Assembly (NCBI GenBank): GCA_020053305.1
Contig: JAGVNJ010000009.1
Span: forward strand, 1-64,000
DNA from: Candidatus Edwardsiibacteriota bacterium
GTDB lineage: Bacteria > Edwardsbacteria > AC1 > EtOH8
Direction: 5' to 3'
Length of the DNA stretch: 64,000 nt
The notes under the pieces are model-generated. The model made no database searches, was not told the origin of the DNA, and saw nothing but the letters and a program-made list of their open reading frames with translations. The position numbers and the translations under genes were made by a program. Shown one piece after another: positions 43,297 through 51,782 of the stretch (its first letter is position 1; each line of letters starts with the position of its first letter).

Positions 43297-43931
43297 CGGT
43301 ACAGCTTCCCCCGATACTTAATTTCCTCAATATACATCACTTCGCAGGAGCCGTCCCCGGCGTCCTCCCGGCTCAGGGATGAGTTCCACCAGAAATTGCT
43401 CTCTCCTTTAACGGCATCCACATAGACCAGAAAACCGTAGGCTTCGATAGTGTCCCAGGCCGAGATGTTCCGCAGGGCCGCCCGGAGGTTATCGTTGGCC
43501 GGGATGGCGTGGACGTTAGCCGAATAACGGGCAATGAAGGTATTGTCAAAGGGGAATTCCTCGTCATAACGCCAGTAATACCAGCGGTTGCTTTGCGACC
43601 AGCGCACTTTTTTATACAAGCCGGTGGTGGTCATCTTGCCCCAGGCCACCGCCAGGTCGCAGGGGGCTATGGTCGAGTTCCAATCCGAGCCGTAATTTTT
43701 TCTGCTCAACACCAAGCCTTTTAAAATATATTCGGCCTTTGGTTTTATAGTTATGTCGTAGTCATTGGCCGAAATTTTGATCGGGTTCTGATCCTCCAGT
43801 GGCAGCTGCACCGGATCGTCCCGAATATCGATCGTTTCGCTGTCGACGGTCCCTTCCGGCGGAGTCCCGCAGGATTGCAGCAATATCAGGCAAAATATGA
43901 TCATCAGGATAACCGTGGCGTTTCGGGACAT
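43293..43931 (-). CDS. Conserved lipoprotein in the SOS-type operon, function unknown
   Basis: A 212-residue lipoprotein: LILLQSCG lipobox with Cys about residue 21, then a beta-rich domain. Conserved-looking blocks are KPKAEYILKGLVLSRKNYGS, IAPCDLAVAWGKMT, RWSQSNRWYYWRYDEEFP, YSANVHAIPANDNLRAAL and FWWNSSLSREDAGDGSCEVM. From memory, similar blocks occur in widespread conserved hypothetical proteins of Gram-negative bacteria, often with a W-G-x-M core; I know of no assigned function. It lies 26 bases after umuC and overlaps the TPR gene by four bases. An envelope lipoprotein inside a DNA-damage operon is unexpected. Confidence 0.75.
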   Translation of the reverse strand: MSRNATVILMIIFCLILLQSCGTPPEGTVDSETIDIRDDPVQLPLEDQNPIKISANDYDITIKPKAEYILKGLVLSRKNYGSDWNSTIAPCDLAVAWGKMTTTGLYKKVRWSQSNRWYYWRYDEEFPFDNTFIARYSANVHAIPANDNLRAALRNISAWDTIEAYGFLVYVDAVKGESNFWWNSSLSREDAGDGSCEVMYIEEIKYRGKLYR

Positions 43932-43957
43932 ATTTTTATCGCTCCTTTTTTAGATTC

Positions 43958-45226
43958 TCAGGCTTTGGCCACCGGCAGGTCGGCCCAGCTGGTGGTGTAC
44001 CTGGGTGACAGCTTCAGCTGGCGCATTTTCCATGGCTTGTCCACCCCCTGGGCAGCATAGAACACCGTGTTGCGACCCTGCGAAAGATTGATCTTATCAA
44101 CCGCCTGCATGATGGCCTGTTTTTGCCGATGCTTTTTTTGATCGCTTTCCAGGTCCAGCTGCACCTGGCTGTCTGGCACCAGCCCGCTGAGCATGACCCC
44201 GGCCCGTTTGTAATTGTAGCCCGTTTTGAAGATTTTCTCCAGAGCCCGGCCGGCATATTTTATCAGCACGGGGGTGTGGCCGGTGGCGGTGGGCAATCCG
44301 ACGGTCACGAAATTCCGGTATTGCGATTCATCGCGAAAACTGCTGGTTTCGATAAAGACATGCACGAAGGCTGCCGCCGACCGCTGCCTCCTGACCTTTT
44401 CGGCAGAGGCCGCAGTGAACTCCGCCACTGCCTGGCTTAACTGGGTCCTGTCCCTGATGAGCTGGCCGAAGGACCTCGAAGTAAGAACGGCTTTCTTGGG
44501 TCTGGCAAAATGTTCCAGCCGGATGCAAGTCGTCCCCCGCAGCTCGGTGACGGTCCGCAATCCCGTCACGGTCATATTCTTTTTTATCCAGGCGTCGGGC
44601 CTGGTGGCCAGCTGCAATGCGTTATGGATGCCGTGCCGGTTGAGAAGTTTGGCGTACCGGAACCCCACCCCCCAGATATCCCCGACCTCCAGCTGCTCCA
44701 GGTAATCATCCACAGCAGGGTTCAGGGACAGATCCAGAATGCCGTCGCATTCGGGGATTCTCTTGGCGAACCTGTTGGCGGCCTTGGCCAGGGTCTTGGT
44801 CAAGCCCAGACCGATCGACACCGGTATCCCGGTCCATTTACGGACGGTGCGGCGGATCTCCCGGGCGCAGCTTTCCAGGTCGCCTGTCGTGCCGGACAGG
44901 GTCAGGAAGGCCTCGTCTATGGAATATATCTCCATCTGGGGTGAGAACTGTTTCAGGGTCTCCATCACCCGGTTGGACATATCGCCGTACAAGGTGAAAT
45001 TGGCAGAAAAAACCTGGATGTTGTGCCGATCGATCAAGTCCTGCTGTTCAAAAAAAGGCTCGCCCATCCTGATGCCGGCGGCCTTGGCCTCGTTGGAGCG
45101 GGCGATGATGCAGCCGTCGTTATTGGAGAGCACCACCACCGGGAGCTTGGCCAGCCGGGGATCGAAGACCCTCTCGCAGGAGGCATAGAAATTGTTGCAG
45201 TCCACCAGGGCAAAGACCGTATCCAT
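43958..45226 (-). CDS. umuC: Y-family DNA polymerase V catalytic subunit
   Basis: Translesion polymerase. The start FALVDCNNFYASCERVFDP and VVVLSNNDGCIIARSNEAK (about residues 28-46) are the palm/finger signature with the metal aspartates. EIYSIDEAFLTLSG holds the second catalytic pair (about 100). The little-finger domain extends to residue 350, and the C-terminal tail after 350 is the usual UmuC type (contains LRQLKLSPRYTTSW-like end). 422 residues. It starts seven bases after umuD, the common umuDC arrangement. Expression is expected on DNA damage, but no SOS box was recognised. Confidence 0.95.
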   Translation of the reverse strand: MDTVFALVDCNNFYASCERVFDPRLAKLPVVVLSNNDGCIIARSNEAKAAGIRMGEPFFEQQDLIDRHNIQVFSANFTLYGDMSNRVMETLKQFSPQMEIYSIDEAFLTLSGTTGDLESCAREIRRTVRKWTGIPVSIGLGLTKTLAKAANRFAKRIPECDGILDLSLNPAVDDYLEQLEVGDIWGVGFRYAKLLNRHGIHNALQLATRPDAWIKKNMTVTGLRTVTELRGTTCIRLEHFARPKKAVLTSRSFGQLIRDRTQLSQAVAEFTAASAEKVRRQRSAAAFVHVFIETSSFRDESQYRNFVTVGLPTATGHTPVLIKYAGRALEKIFKTGYNYKRAGVMLSGLVPDSQVQLDLESDQKKHRQKQAIMQAVDKINLSQGRNTVFYAAQGVDKPWKMRQLKLSPRYTTSWADLPVAKA

Positions 45227-45233
45227 AAAGAAC

Positions 45234-45683
45234 CTACACCGAATGGATCACGTGTATCACCACCCCCCAGATGTCGAAATCCATCTCCGGGGTGACCTCC
45301 AGGTCCCGATATTCCGGGTTCTCGGCGGCCAGAAAGGTCCGGTCCTTTTTTCGGCGCAGGCGTTTGACCGTCAGCTCTCCGTTGACCGCCGCCACCACGA
45401 TCTTCCTGTCGATCGGCTCCAGGGACCGGTCCACTATCAAGACATCTCCGGAATGAATGCCCGCCTGGATCATGGAATTACCCTGGACCCTGACGAAAAA
45501 TGTGGCCGCCGGATGCCGGATCAGGTGTTCGTTAAGGTCCAGCTTCTTGTCCAGAAAATCATCGGCCGGCGAGGGAAACCCTGCAGCGATGCTGGCCAGG
45601 TAGAGCGGCAATTTCAGCTTTCCCCCGGCCTGGAAACCGCATATTTTCATTTCCGAAGGGGATTGTTTGTTTTTTATCTTCAT
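45234..45683 (-). CDS. umuD: UmuD-type S24 peptidase, polymerase V subunit
   Basis: Self-cleaving partner of UmuC. The cleavage site appears as IAAGFPSPADD (Ala-Gly, about residue 33 from the chosen start). The catalytic Ser is in VQGNSMIQAGIHSGDVLIVD and the Lys in GELTVKRLRRKK. No helix-turn-helix precedes the peptidase, so it is UmuD rather than LexA. I chose ATG 45683 (149 residues); ATG 45695 is also open. Upstream starts at up to 45749 overlap the -35/-10 boxes and are excluded. It is the first gene of a seven-gene operon. Confidence 0.92.
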   Translation of the reverse strand: MKIKNKQSPSEMKICGFQAGGKLKLPLYLASIAAGFPSPADDFLDKKLDLNEHLIRHPAATFFVRVQGNSMIQAGIHSGDVLIVDRSLEPIDRKIVVAAVNGELTVKRLRRKKDRTFLAAENPEYRDLEVTPEMDFDIWGVVIHVIHSV

Positions 45684-45720
45684 TATCTTTAACATATTGT
45701 AAATTCGCTGGATCAATTGA

Positions 45721-45749
45721 AATATATCATTTATACCGTTGGCTTTCAA
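45721..45749 (-). promoter_or_regulatory. Promoter of the umuDC/uvrC operon
   Basis: On the - strand: TTGAAA (45749-45744), 17 bp, TATATT (45726-45721). Predicted start near 45714. No LexA box of the E. coli (CTG-N10-CAG) or Gram-positive (GAAC-N4-GTTC) type was seen nearby; regulation is unknown. Confidence 0.7.
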
Positions 45750-45807
45750 GAGAAATTGTCCTCAAGGCATGATATATTATTTTGACCAGGAAATGATCAA
45801 GTTATTA

Positions 45808-45837
45808 TTGATAAATCCATGGGTTTTATGTTATATT
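45808..45837 (+). promoter_or_regulatory. Promoter of tldD and the pyr genes
   Basis: TTGATA (45808-45813), 18 bp, TATATT (45832-45837). It diverges from the umuD promoter across about 60 bases; GGAGAAGG lies at 45858-45865. Confidence 0.6.
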
Positions 45838-45867
45838 TACTGACAAAGAGAATATTTCGGAGAAGGT

Positions 45868-47307
45868 ATGAAGTCATTCGCCAAAAAAGTGATCGCCGCC
45901 CTGCCCTCTGGGGGAATAGAGTACGCCGATGTCCGGGTGCTGCGATCCCGGCAGCAGAACGTATCCACCAAGAACGGTACGGTGGAATCGGCCACCAATT
46001 CATCCGAGCAGGGTTTCGGCCTTCGGGTGCTGATCAACGGGTCCTGGGGCTTCGCCTCCAGCTCCAAGCTGGAGACATCGGAGATAGCCAAGGTGGTCAG
46101 GCTGGCCGTGGAGATAGCCAGGGCCTCCGCCCTGTCGCCCGGCGAGCCGGTGGTGTTGTCCGGCTTGAAAAAGCAGACCGGGAGCTATAAAACAAAAATC
46201 CAGAAGGACCCCTTTAAAATACCCTTGGAGCAGAAGATCTCCCTGCTGCTGGAGGCCGATGCGATCATGCGCCGGAACCCGGATATAAAAGTAGCCCGGG
46301 GCAGCCTGTGGTTCTTCCATGAGGACAAGGTGTTCGCCTCCACCGAGGGCAGCCTGCTGTCCCAGGAGATCACCGAATCCGGCGGAGAGATCAGCGCCCT
46401 GGCGGTGGACGGCCCGGAGGTTCAGATTCGGACCTACCCCAATATGGGCGGGGATACCGGCCAGGCCGGATATGAATTCATCGAAAAGCTGGAGCTGGCA
46501 GAAAACGCCGAGATGATATCCCGCCAAGCTTCCCTGCTCCTCAAGGCTCCTCCTTGCCCGGCCAAGAAAAGCACCATCATAATAGCCACCAACCAGCTGG
46601 CCCTGCAGGTGCATGAGTCGATCGGCCATCCCATAGAGTTGGACCGGGTCTACGGCACCGAGGCGGCCTATGCCGGCACCAGCTTCCTGACCACCGATAA
46701 ACTGAATACCCTCAAGTACGGGGCGGACATCGTCAACGTCAACGCCGATGCCACGGTGCCCGGGGGGCTGGGGACCTTCGGCTGGGATGACGAAGGGGTG
46801 CCGGCCCAGAAGGTGCCTATAATAAAGAACGGCCTTTTTGCCGGCTATCTGAGCTCCCGGGAAACGGCAGCCCAGCTGGGCCTGTTATCGGGCGGCGCCA
46901 TGCGGGCCGACGGCTGGAACCGGATCCCCCTGATCCGGATGACCAATATCAACCTGGAGCCCGGCAGCTGGGATTATCAGGATCTGATAGCCGACACCGC
47001 TGACGGGGTCCTGTTCGACACCACCAAGACCTGGAGCATAGACGACAAACGGCTTAATTTCCAGTTCACCACCGAGATCGCCTGGCAGATCAAGGGCGGC
47101 CGGCTTACCGATCAGGCCTACAAGAACCCGACCTATACCGGCATGACCCCAGAATTTTGGAATTCCTGCGATGCTGTCTGCAACCGCAGATCCTGGCACC
47201 TCTGGGGCATTCCCAACTGCGGCAAGGGCCAGCCGGGGCAGACCGCTCACGTCGGGCATGGCGTCTCCCCGGCCAGGTTCCGCAACGTCCGGATAGGAGT
47301 TTCCTGA
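45868..47307 (+). CDS. tldD: TldD/PmbA-type metalloprotease
   Basis: A 479-residue member of the TldD group; in E. coli TldD-TldE mature small peptides such as microcin B17 and degrade proteins. Zinc motif HESIGHPIELDR (about residue 250) is the HExxxH signature of TldD. GTEAAYAGTSFLTTDKL and IRMTNINLEPG-like C-terminal strands fit. The N-terminal domain (EYADVRVLRSRQQNVSTKNG) is typical. TldE (PmbA), the partner, is not in this window. No peptide precursor is seen nearby. It is the first gene of a + strand run with a TPR lipoprotein and the pyr genes. Confidence 0.9.
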   Translation: MKSFAKKVIAALPSGGIEYADVRVLRSRQQNVSTKNGTVESATNSSEQGFGLRVLINGSWGFASSSKLETSEIAKVVRLAVEIARASALSPGEPVVLSGLKKQTGSYKTKIQKDPFKIPLEQKISLLLEADAIMRRNPDIKVARGSLWFFHEDKVFASTEGSLLSQEITESGGEISALAVDGPEVQIRTYPNMGGDTGQAGYEFIEKLELAENAEMISRQASLLLKAPPCPAKKSTIIIATNQLALQVHESIGHPIELDRVYGTEAAYAGTSFLTTDKLNTLKYGADIVNVNADATVPGGLGTFGWDDEGVPAQKVPIIKNGLFAGYLSSRETAAQLGLLSGGAMRADGWNRIPLIRMTNINLEPGSWDYQDLIADTADGVLFDTTKTWSIDDKRLNFQFTTEIAWQIKGGRLTDQAYKNPTYTGMTPEFWNSCDAVCNRRSWHLWGIPNCGKGQPGQTAHVGHGVSPARFRNVRIGVS

Positions 47308-47315
47308 TCCCCAAT

Positions 47316-48878
47316 ATGTCAAACAAGAGATACATAAAACTTCTAACCCAAACAGCCGGCTATGCTCTGATGCTGGCTTTGCTGGCCGGGACATTGGGCT
47401 GCGCCTATTTCAACACCTATTACAATGCCCAAAAACTATACAAACCGGCCAGCCGAAAGCACCAACATTTCCCAGACACCACTGCCGCCACCAGCACGGA
47501 AAAAGAGGGCCTGAAAAAAGCCATCGACAAATATGCCGATGTGGCCCTGAAATATCCCAACAGCCGCTGGGTCCTTCCCAGCCTGTATAATATGGGCAAT
47601 GCCTATTACCTGAGAGGTGAGTACGACAAGGCGGCCCGCAAGTACCAGGAGATACGGCAATACTACCCGGAAAGCAAATATTCGGTCTGGTCTCAACTGA
47701 ACAGCGCCCTTATCTTCTATAACCTGAAGCAATGGGACAAGGCCTTATGGGAATTGTCCCAGATAAAGACCGACGACAAAAGCATCAATCAAAGGACGGC
47801 TTACCTGGAGGCCCTGATACTGCAGACCGTCCCCGATTACCCCAAAGCGATCATCTCCTGGGAGCGCTTCCTGTATAATCACTATAAAAGCGATCTGGCG
47901 ATCGAGGCGCGGTATAATTACGCCCGGTGCCTGTTCTTCCTGAAAGAATTCACCAACTCCATCCGGGAGCTGGAGACAATTCTGGATTCCAGAATTAAAA
48001 GGAACTTCCGCTATCAGGTCACCATGCTGCTGGGCCAGGCCTACCAGGGCAACGGCAGACATTCCGCGGCCCTGCCGTTGTACCAACGTTTATTGAAACG
48101 GGAGTCCGACAAGGGCCGGATATCGGCCATAGAACTGGAGATATTGAACTGTCAAACCCCGGGGATCACGGCCGATAGTGCGGTCGGACTGTACTACAGC
48201 CTGGCCCAGAAATATCCCAAGACCGCCATATCCTCCGAGGCCTTGTTCAAGATCGGGCAACTCTATGAAGCCGGACAGGAGTTGGACAGCGCGTTGGTTT
48301 ACTACAACAAAGCTCGAAACGAAAACCCGGCCGCCCATATCCGCGAGGCCGCGCTAAAGAAAAGCGCCGATATCTCTTTGCTGCTGGCATACCGCCAGCA
48401 ATCCGATCAGCAGGCGGCGGAACAAAGCGCCAAATTGCAGTTTCTGATGGCCGAGCACTATCTATTCGGCCTAAATAAACCTGACTCCGCCCTGGCCGCC
48501 TATACCCGGGTGGCTACAGGTTCCGGCGATCAGCTGCTGGCCCCCAAGGCCTGGTATGCAGCGGCCTGGACAGCGCGAAAGTACTTGTCGGACACATTAA
48601 AATCGGACAGCCTGCTGGCTGTATTAATAGAAAAATACCCCCGGACCAGATATGCCAACGGCGCCAGACTGATGATGAACCAGCCGATCGACACCACCGT
48701 CAGCGACATTGAGCCGGAGATCGAGATGAATGTCAAGCCTCTGGAACAGAAAAAAGATGCCCCTCCGGCGCCGCCCGATACCGCCCAGACACTCCCGCCC
48801 GACATCGATGTCAAGGATACCCCTCCCACCCCTCTGATACCGGGGCCAAATATGAACCGTGAGCTGAATCCCAATTAA
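47316..48878 (+). CDS. TPR lipoprotein, BamD/YfgC-like
   Basis: A 520-residue lipoprotein: signal about 1-23 with lipobox LAGTLGC, then TPR-type repeats throughout (about 60-440; ALKYPNSRWVLPSLYNMGNA, SALIFYNLKQWDKALWELSQ, YNKARNENPAAHIREAALKK). The end is a proline-rich tail (about 480-520) with acidic motifs. The repeats resemble those of periplasmic assembly proteins such as BamD, but no specific family is assigned. I chose ATG 47316, nine bases after the tldD stop; the frame is open well upstream, but that part overlaps tldD. The stop codon directly abuts pyrK. Confidence 0.82.
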   Translation: MSNKRYIKLLTQTAGYALMLALLAGTLGCAYFNTYYNAQKLYKPASRKHQHFPDTTAATSTEKEGLKKAIDKYADVALKYPNSRWVLPSLYNMGNAYYLRGEYDKAARKYQEIRQYYPESKYSVWSQLNSALIFYNLKQWDKALWELSQIKTDDKSINQRTAYLEALILQTVPDYPKAIISWERFLYNHYKSDLAIEARYNYARCLFFLKEFTNSIRELETILDSRIKRNFRYQVTMLLGQAYQGNGRHSAALPLYQRLLKRESDKGRISAIELEILNCQTPGITADSAVGLYYSLAQKYPKTAISSEALFKIGQLYEAGQELDSALVYYNKARNENPAAHIREAALKKSADISLLLAYRQQSDQQAAEQSAKLQFLMAEHYLFGLNKPDSALAAYTRVATGSGDQLLAPKAWYAAAWTARKYLSDTLKSDSLLAVLIEKYPRTRYANGARLMMNQPIDTTVSDIEPEIEMNVKPLEQKKDAPPAPPDTAQTLPPDIDVKDTPPTPLIPGPNMNRELNPN

Positions 48879-49655
48879 ATGAAACAATATCATTCAATAC
48901 AGATCGCTTCGAACGCCCGGGTTAGCGATAAGGCATATACCCTGTCCTTTAAAATTCCCGGGCTGGCCAAGAGCGCCGATCCCGGGCAATTCGTACATAT
49001 CCGGCTTAGCCCCGGGTCGAATCATCCCCTGCTTCGCCGCCCTTTCAGCATCAACGACATCCGGGGGGATAAGGTAGAAATCCTCTACGAGGTCAAGGGT
49101 TCCGGCACCGAGCTGCTCTCCCAAATATCGCCCAAAGACACCCTGGATGTCATCGGGCCGCTGGGAAAGGGTTTTGACATCGATCTCCGCAAACGGTATC
49201 ATCTACTGGTGGCCGGGGGCATGGGGATCGCTCCGATGGGCTTTCTGGGCCGCCGGCTGAAAAGCCTGAAACTAAAACATGAATTGCTTTACGGATGCCG
49301 GTCCTCCTCCGAACTGATACCATCCGATATCAAAATATGCAGCATATCCAGCGATGATGGGAGCTGCGGAAAAAAAGGCCTGGTCACCTCCCTGCTGCCG
49401 GACAAACTGGAGAGCTGTCAGAACCCGGTGGTCTATGCCTGCGGCCCCTGGCCGATGCTCAAGGCGGTGGCCCGGATCTGTCAGAATAAAAACATCCCCT
49501 GCCAGGTTTCGCTGGAATCCTTCATGGCCTGCGGGGTGGGGGCCTGCCAGGGCTGTGTGGTCAGGAGCAGCGACGGCAGCTATATTTCGGTCTGCGATAA
49601 AGGGCCGGTGTTTGACAGTCGGCTGATCGACTGGGACCAGGATTGCGTCGTATGA
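48879..49655 (+). CDS. pyrK: Dihydroorotate dehydrogenase electron-transfer subunit PyrK
   Basis: FAD and [2Fe-2S] subunit that passes electrons from PyrD to NAD. The flavin motif HPLLRRPFSINDI (about 48-60), NADP-like GGMGIAPMGFLGRRL (about 112) and the iron-sulfur cysteines CGVGACQGCVV plus a later cysteine (about 216-240) are present. 258 residues. It begins right after the TPR lipoprotein stop (TAAATG) and overlaps pyrD by four bases. The PyrK/PyrD-1B pair is typical of Gram-positives and many non-proteobacteria. Confidence 0.95.
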   Translation: MKQYHSIQIASNARVSDKAYTLSFKIPGLAKSADPGQFVHIRLSPGSNHPLLRRPFSINDIRGDKVEILYEVKGSGTELLSQISPKDTLDVIGPLGKGFDIDLRKRYHLLVAGGMGIAPMGFLGRRLKSLKLKHELLYGCRSSSELIPSDIKICSISSDDGSCGKKGLVTSLLPDKLESCQNPVVYACGPWPMLKAVARICQNKNIPCQVSLESFMACGVGACQGCVVRSSDGSYISVCDKGPVFDSRLIDWDQDCVV

Positions 49656-50578
49656 AGAAATTGAAAAAAATAGACCTGCGGGTCAGCCTGGCCGGATTGA
49701 AGCTTAAAAATCCCGTCATCGCCGCCTCCGGCACCTTCGGCTACGGCACCGAATACACCGGCCTGGCGGAGCCCGGCGATTTCGGCGCGGTGATCACCAA
49801 GACCATCACCCTGGCTCCCCGGCCCGGCAACCGGCCGCCCCGGATCTGCGAGACCGCCAGCGGGATGCTCAACTCCATCGGCCTGGCCAATGTGGGATTC
49901 GAGGCCTTTAAAAACGACAAGCTGCCCCGCCTGGTCGAAAAAAAGGCCGTGATCATCGCCAACATCGCCGGCAACACCATCGAAGAGTATGTCGAGCTGG
50001 CGAAAAAGATCAATAAAATATCCCACATCCCGGCTCTGGAACTGAACATCTCCTGCCCCAACGTCAAGCAGGGCGGGATCGCCTTCGGGACCGACCCGTC
50101 CAGCGCCGCGGCCCTCACCAAGGCGGTCCGTAAGGTCTACAAAAAGACCCTGATCGTCAAGCTCAGCCCCAACGTCAGCGACATCGCCGCCATCGCCCGG
50201 GCGGTGGAGAAAGCCGGGGCCGATGCCCTGTCGTTGATAAACACCCTCTATGGCATGGCGGTGGATATAAAAAAACGCCGCCCGGTGCTGGGCAACATTA
50301 CCGGGGGCCTCTCCGGACCGGCCATCAAACCGGTGGCCCTGTATAATCTCTACAAGGCCTACCATTCGGTGAAGATCCCCCTGATCGGCCTGGGGGGCAT
50401 CATGGATCATAGGGATGCCCTGGAGTTTCTGATCACCGGAGCCGTGGCGGTGCAGATAGGGACCGCCAATTTCGTCAACCCGTCGGCGGCCAAGGATATT
50501 CTCTCGGGTCTGGCCGGATACTGCCGGGAAAATAATATTACAAAGATAACCAAACTTACCGGAATCTTAAAATGTTAA
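49652..50578 (+). CDS. pyrD: Dihydroorotate dehydrogenase, class 1B catalytic subunit
   Basis: Oxidises dihydroorotate to orotate. It starts LRVSLAGLKLKNPVIAASGT (FMN region), followed by NSIGLANVGFEAFKND, ELNISCPNVKQGG with the class 1B catalytic cysteine (about residue 131), LIVKLSPNV, and GNITGGLSGPAIKPVAL. ATG 49652 overlaps the pyrK stop (ATGA), giving 308 residues. Two further ATG/GTG codons upstream are inside pyrK. Confidence 0.96.
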   Translation: MKKLKKIDLRVSLAGLKLKNPVIAASGTFGYGTEYTGLAEPGDFGAVITKTITLAPRPGNRPPRICETASGMLNSIGLANVGFEAFKNDKLPRLVEKKAVIIANIAGNTIEEYVELAKKINKISHIPALELNISCPNVKQGGIAFGTDPSSAAALTKAVRKVYKKTLIVKLSPNVSDIAAIARAVEKAGADALSLINTLYGMAVDIKKRRPVLGNITGGLSGPAIKPVALYNLYKAYHSVKIPLIGLGGIMDHRDALEFLITGAVAVQIGTANFVNPSAAKDILSGLAGYCRENNITKITKLTGILKC

Positions 50579-51033
50579 ATTTTGATCGTCAGAAAATAAT
50601 ATTTATATTTTTAACCCTCCTGCTGGGCTGCGCCCCGGCCCCCATCTACCGCGGGGGGCCGGCCAGGGAGACGACGGCTGCTTCCCCGAAAAACGAGACC
50701 GTCAAAATAAATGACAGCCCGCCCGCCGAATGGCCCCTGACCACCGTCACCGGAATCGCCAGCTATTACGGGAAGGAATTTCATGGCCGGAAGACCGCCA
50801 ACGGCGAGACCTTCGACATGAACGCCATGACCGCCGCCCACCGCACCCTGCCCTTCGGCACCACGGTCCGGGTCACCAACCTAGCCAATGACAAAATTGT
50901 CACCGTCCGGATCAACGACCGGGGGCCCTTCATCAAGGGGCGGATCATAGACCTGTCCTACGGGGCCGCCAAATCCATAGACCTGCTGTCCATCGGGCAG
51001 GTCAGACTGGAAGTGTTAAAATATCCCCAATAA
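50572..51033 (+). CDS. RlpA-like septal lytic transglycosylase
   Basis: A 153-residue lipoprotein with an RlpA double-psi beta-barrel. Lipobox LLLGC (Cys about 20), then TGIASYYGKEFHGRKTANGE (about 61-80, the family motif), ALMAAHRT-like segment with FGTTVRVTNLAND, and NDRGPFIKGRIIDLS with the catalytic-type aspartate. RlpA cleaves naked glycan strands at the septum or anchors cell-wall division. It overlaps pyrD by seven bases and sits between pyrD and pyrF, an unusual place for an envelope gene. Confidence 0.9.
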   Translation: MLNFDRQKIIFIFLTLLLGCAPAPIYRGGPARETTAASPKNETVKINDSPPAEWPLTTVTGIASYYGKEFHGRKTANGETFDMNAMTAAHRTLPFGTTVRVTNLANDKIVTVRINDRGPFIKGRIIDLSYGAAKSIDLLSIGQVRLEVLKYPQ

Positions 51034-51047
51034 ACGAAAGGATTTTG

Positions 51048-51782
51048 ATGAGCATTTTATCGCGTGACCGCCTGATCGTGGCCCTGGACGTTCCGGATCT
51101 GAAGAAAGCAAAGGAATTGCTGAATCGGTTGGGCCCCTCGGTGAATTTTTACAAGGTGGGCAATCAGTTGTTCACCTCCTGCGGCCCAGAAATTATCGAG
51201 TTGATAAAGAATAGGGGGCACAAGGTTTTTCTGGATTTGAAATACCACGATATCCCCAACATTGTAGCCAAAGCCTCCCAGGCGGCCTACGAACTGGGGG
51301 TGGACATGTTCAACATGCATGCCATGGGCGGGTTCTCCATGATGGAGACGGCGGCTACCACTGTTACCAATTCCGCCTCCAGCGGCCAGAGACCCAAGCC
51401 CGTGATGCTGGGGGTGACGGTCCTGACCAGCATGGACGAGGCCACCTTCCAGGATGTGCTGGGCACCCCCGGACGGTCCATAGACGAGCAGGTGCTGCAC
51501 CTGGCCCGCCTGAGCAAGAGCGCCGGGCTGGACGGGGTGGTGGCCTCCCCTCACGAGATAGCGATGCTCCGCCAGGAGCTGGGAAACGACTTCGTGATAC
51601 TGACCCCCGGCATCCGGCCGGCCGACAGCTCCAGCGACGACCAGAAGCGATTCCTGACCCCGGGCCAGGCCATCAAGACCGGGGCCGACTATCTGGTGGT
51701 GGGCCGGCCAATCACCGCGGCCAAGGATCCGGCCGAAGCCGCCACAAAGATAACCAAGGAGATTGAAGATGCCCTCAAATGA
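51048..51782 (+). CDS. pyrF: Orotidine-5-phosphate decarboxylase
   Basis: Last step to UMP. The catalytic tetrad is in FLDLKYHDIPNIV (about 60-72, D-K-D). RLIVALDVPDLKKA opens the barrel, GVTVLTSM and TPGIRPADSSSDDQKRFLTP (about 183-202) form the phosphate loop. 244 residues from ATG 51048, with AAAGGA six bases upstream. Overlaps pyrE by 14 bases. Confidence 0.96.
   Translation: MSILSRDRLIVALDVPDLKKAKELLNRLGPSVNFYKVGNQLFTSCGPEIIELIKNRGHKVFLDLKYHDIPNIVAKASQAAYELGVDMFNMHAMGGFSMMETAATTVTNSASSGQRPKPVMLGVTVLTSMDEATFQDVLGTPGRSIDEQVLHLARLSKSAGLDGVVASPHEIAMLRQELGNDFVILTPGIRPADSSSDDQKRFLTPGQAIKTGADYLVVGRPITAAKDPAEAATKITKEIEDALK

Noticed and set aside
45721-45749. LexA/SOS box in front of umuD
   Set aside because: I looked for CTG-N10-CAG and GAAC-N4-GTTC forms around the promoter and found neither. 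A lineage-specific box may exist but cannot be claimed.
45868-47307. Microcin-like peptide system with TldD
   Set aside because: TldE is not in the window, and no small precursor ORF or transporter is seen. The neighbours are housekeeping genes.
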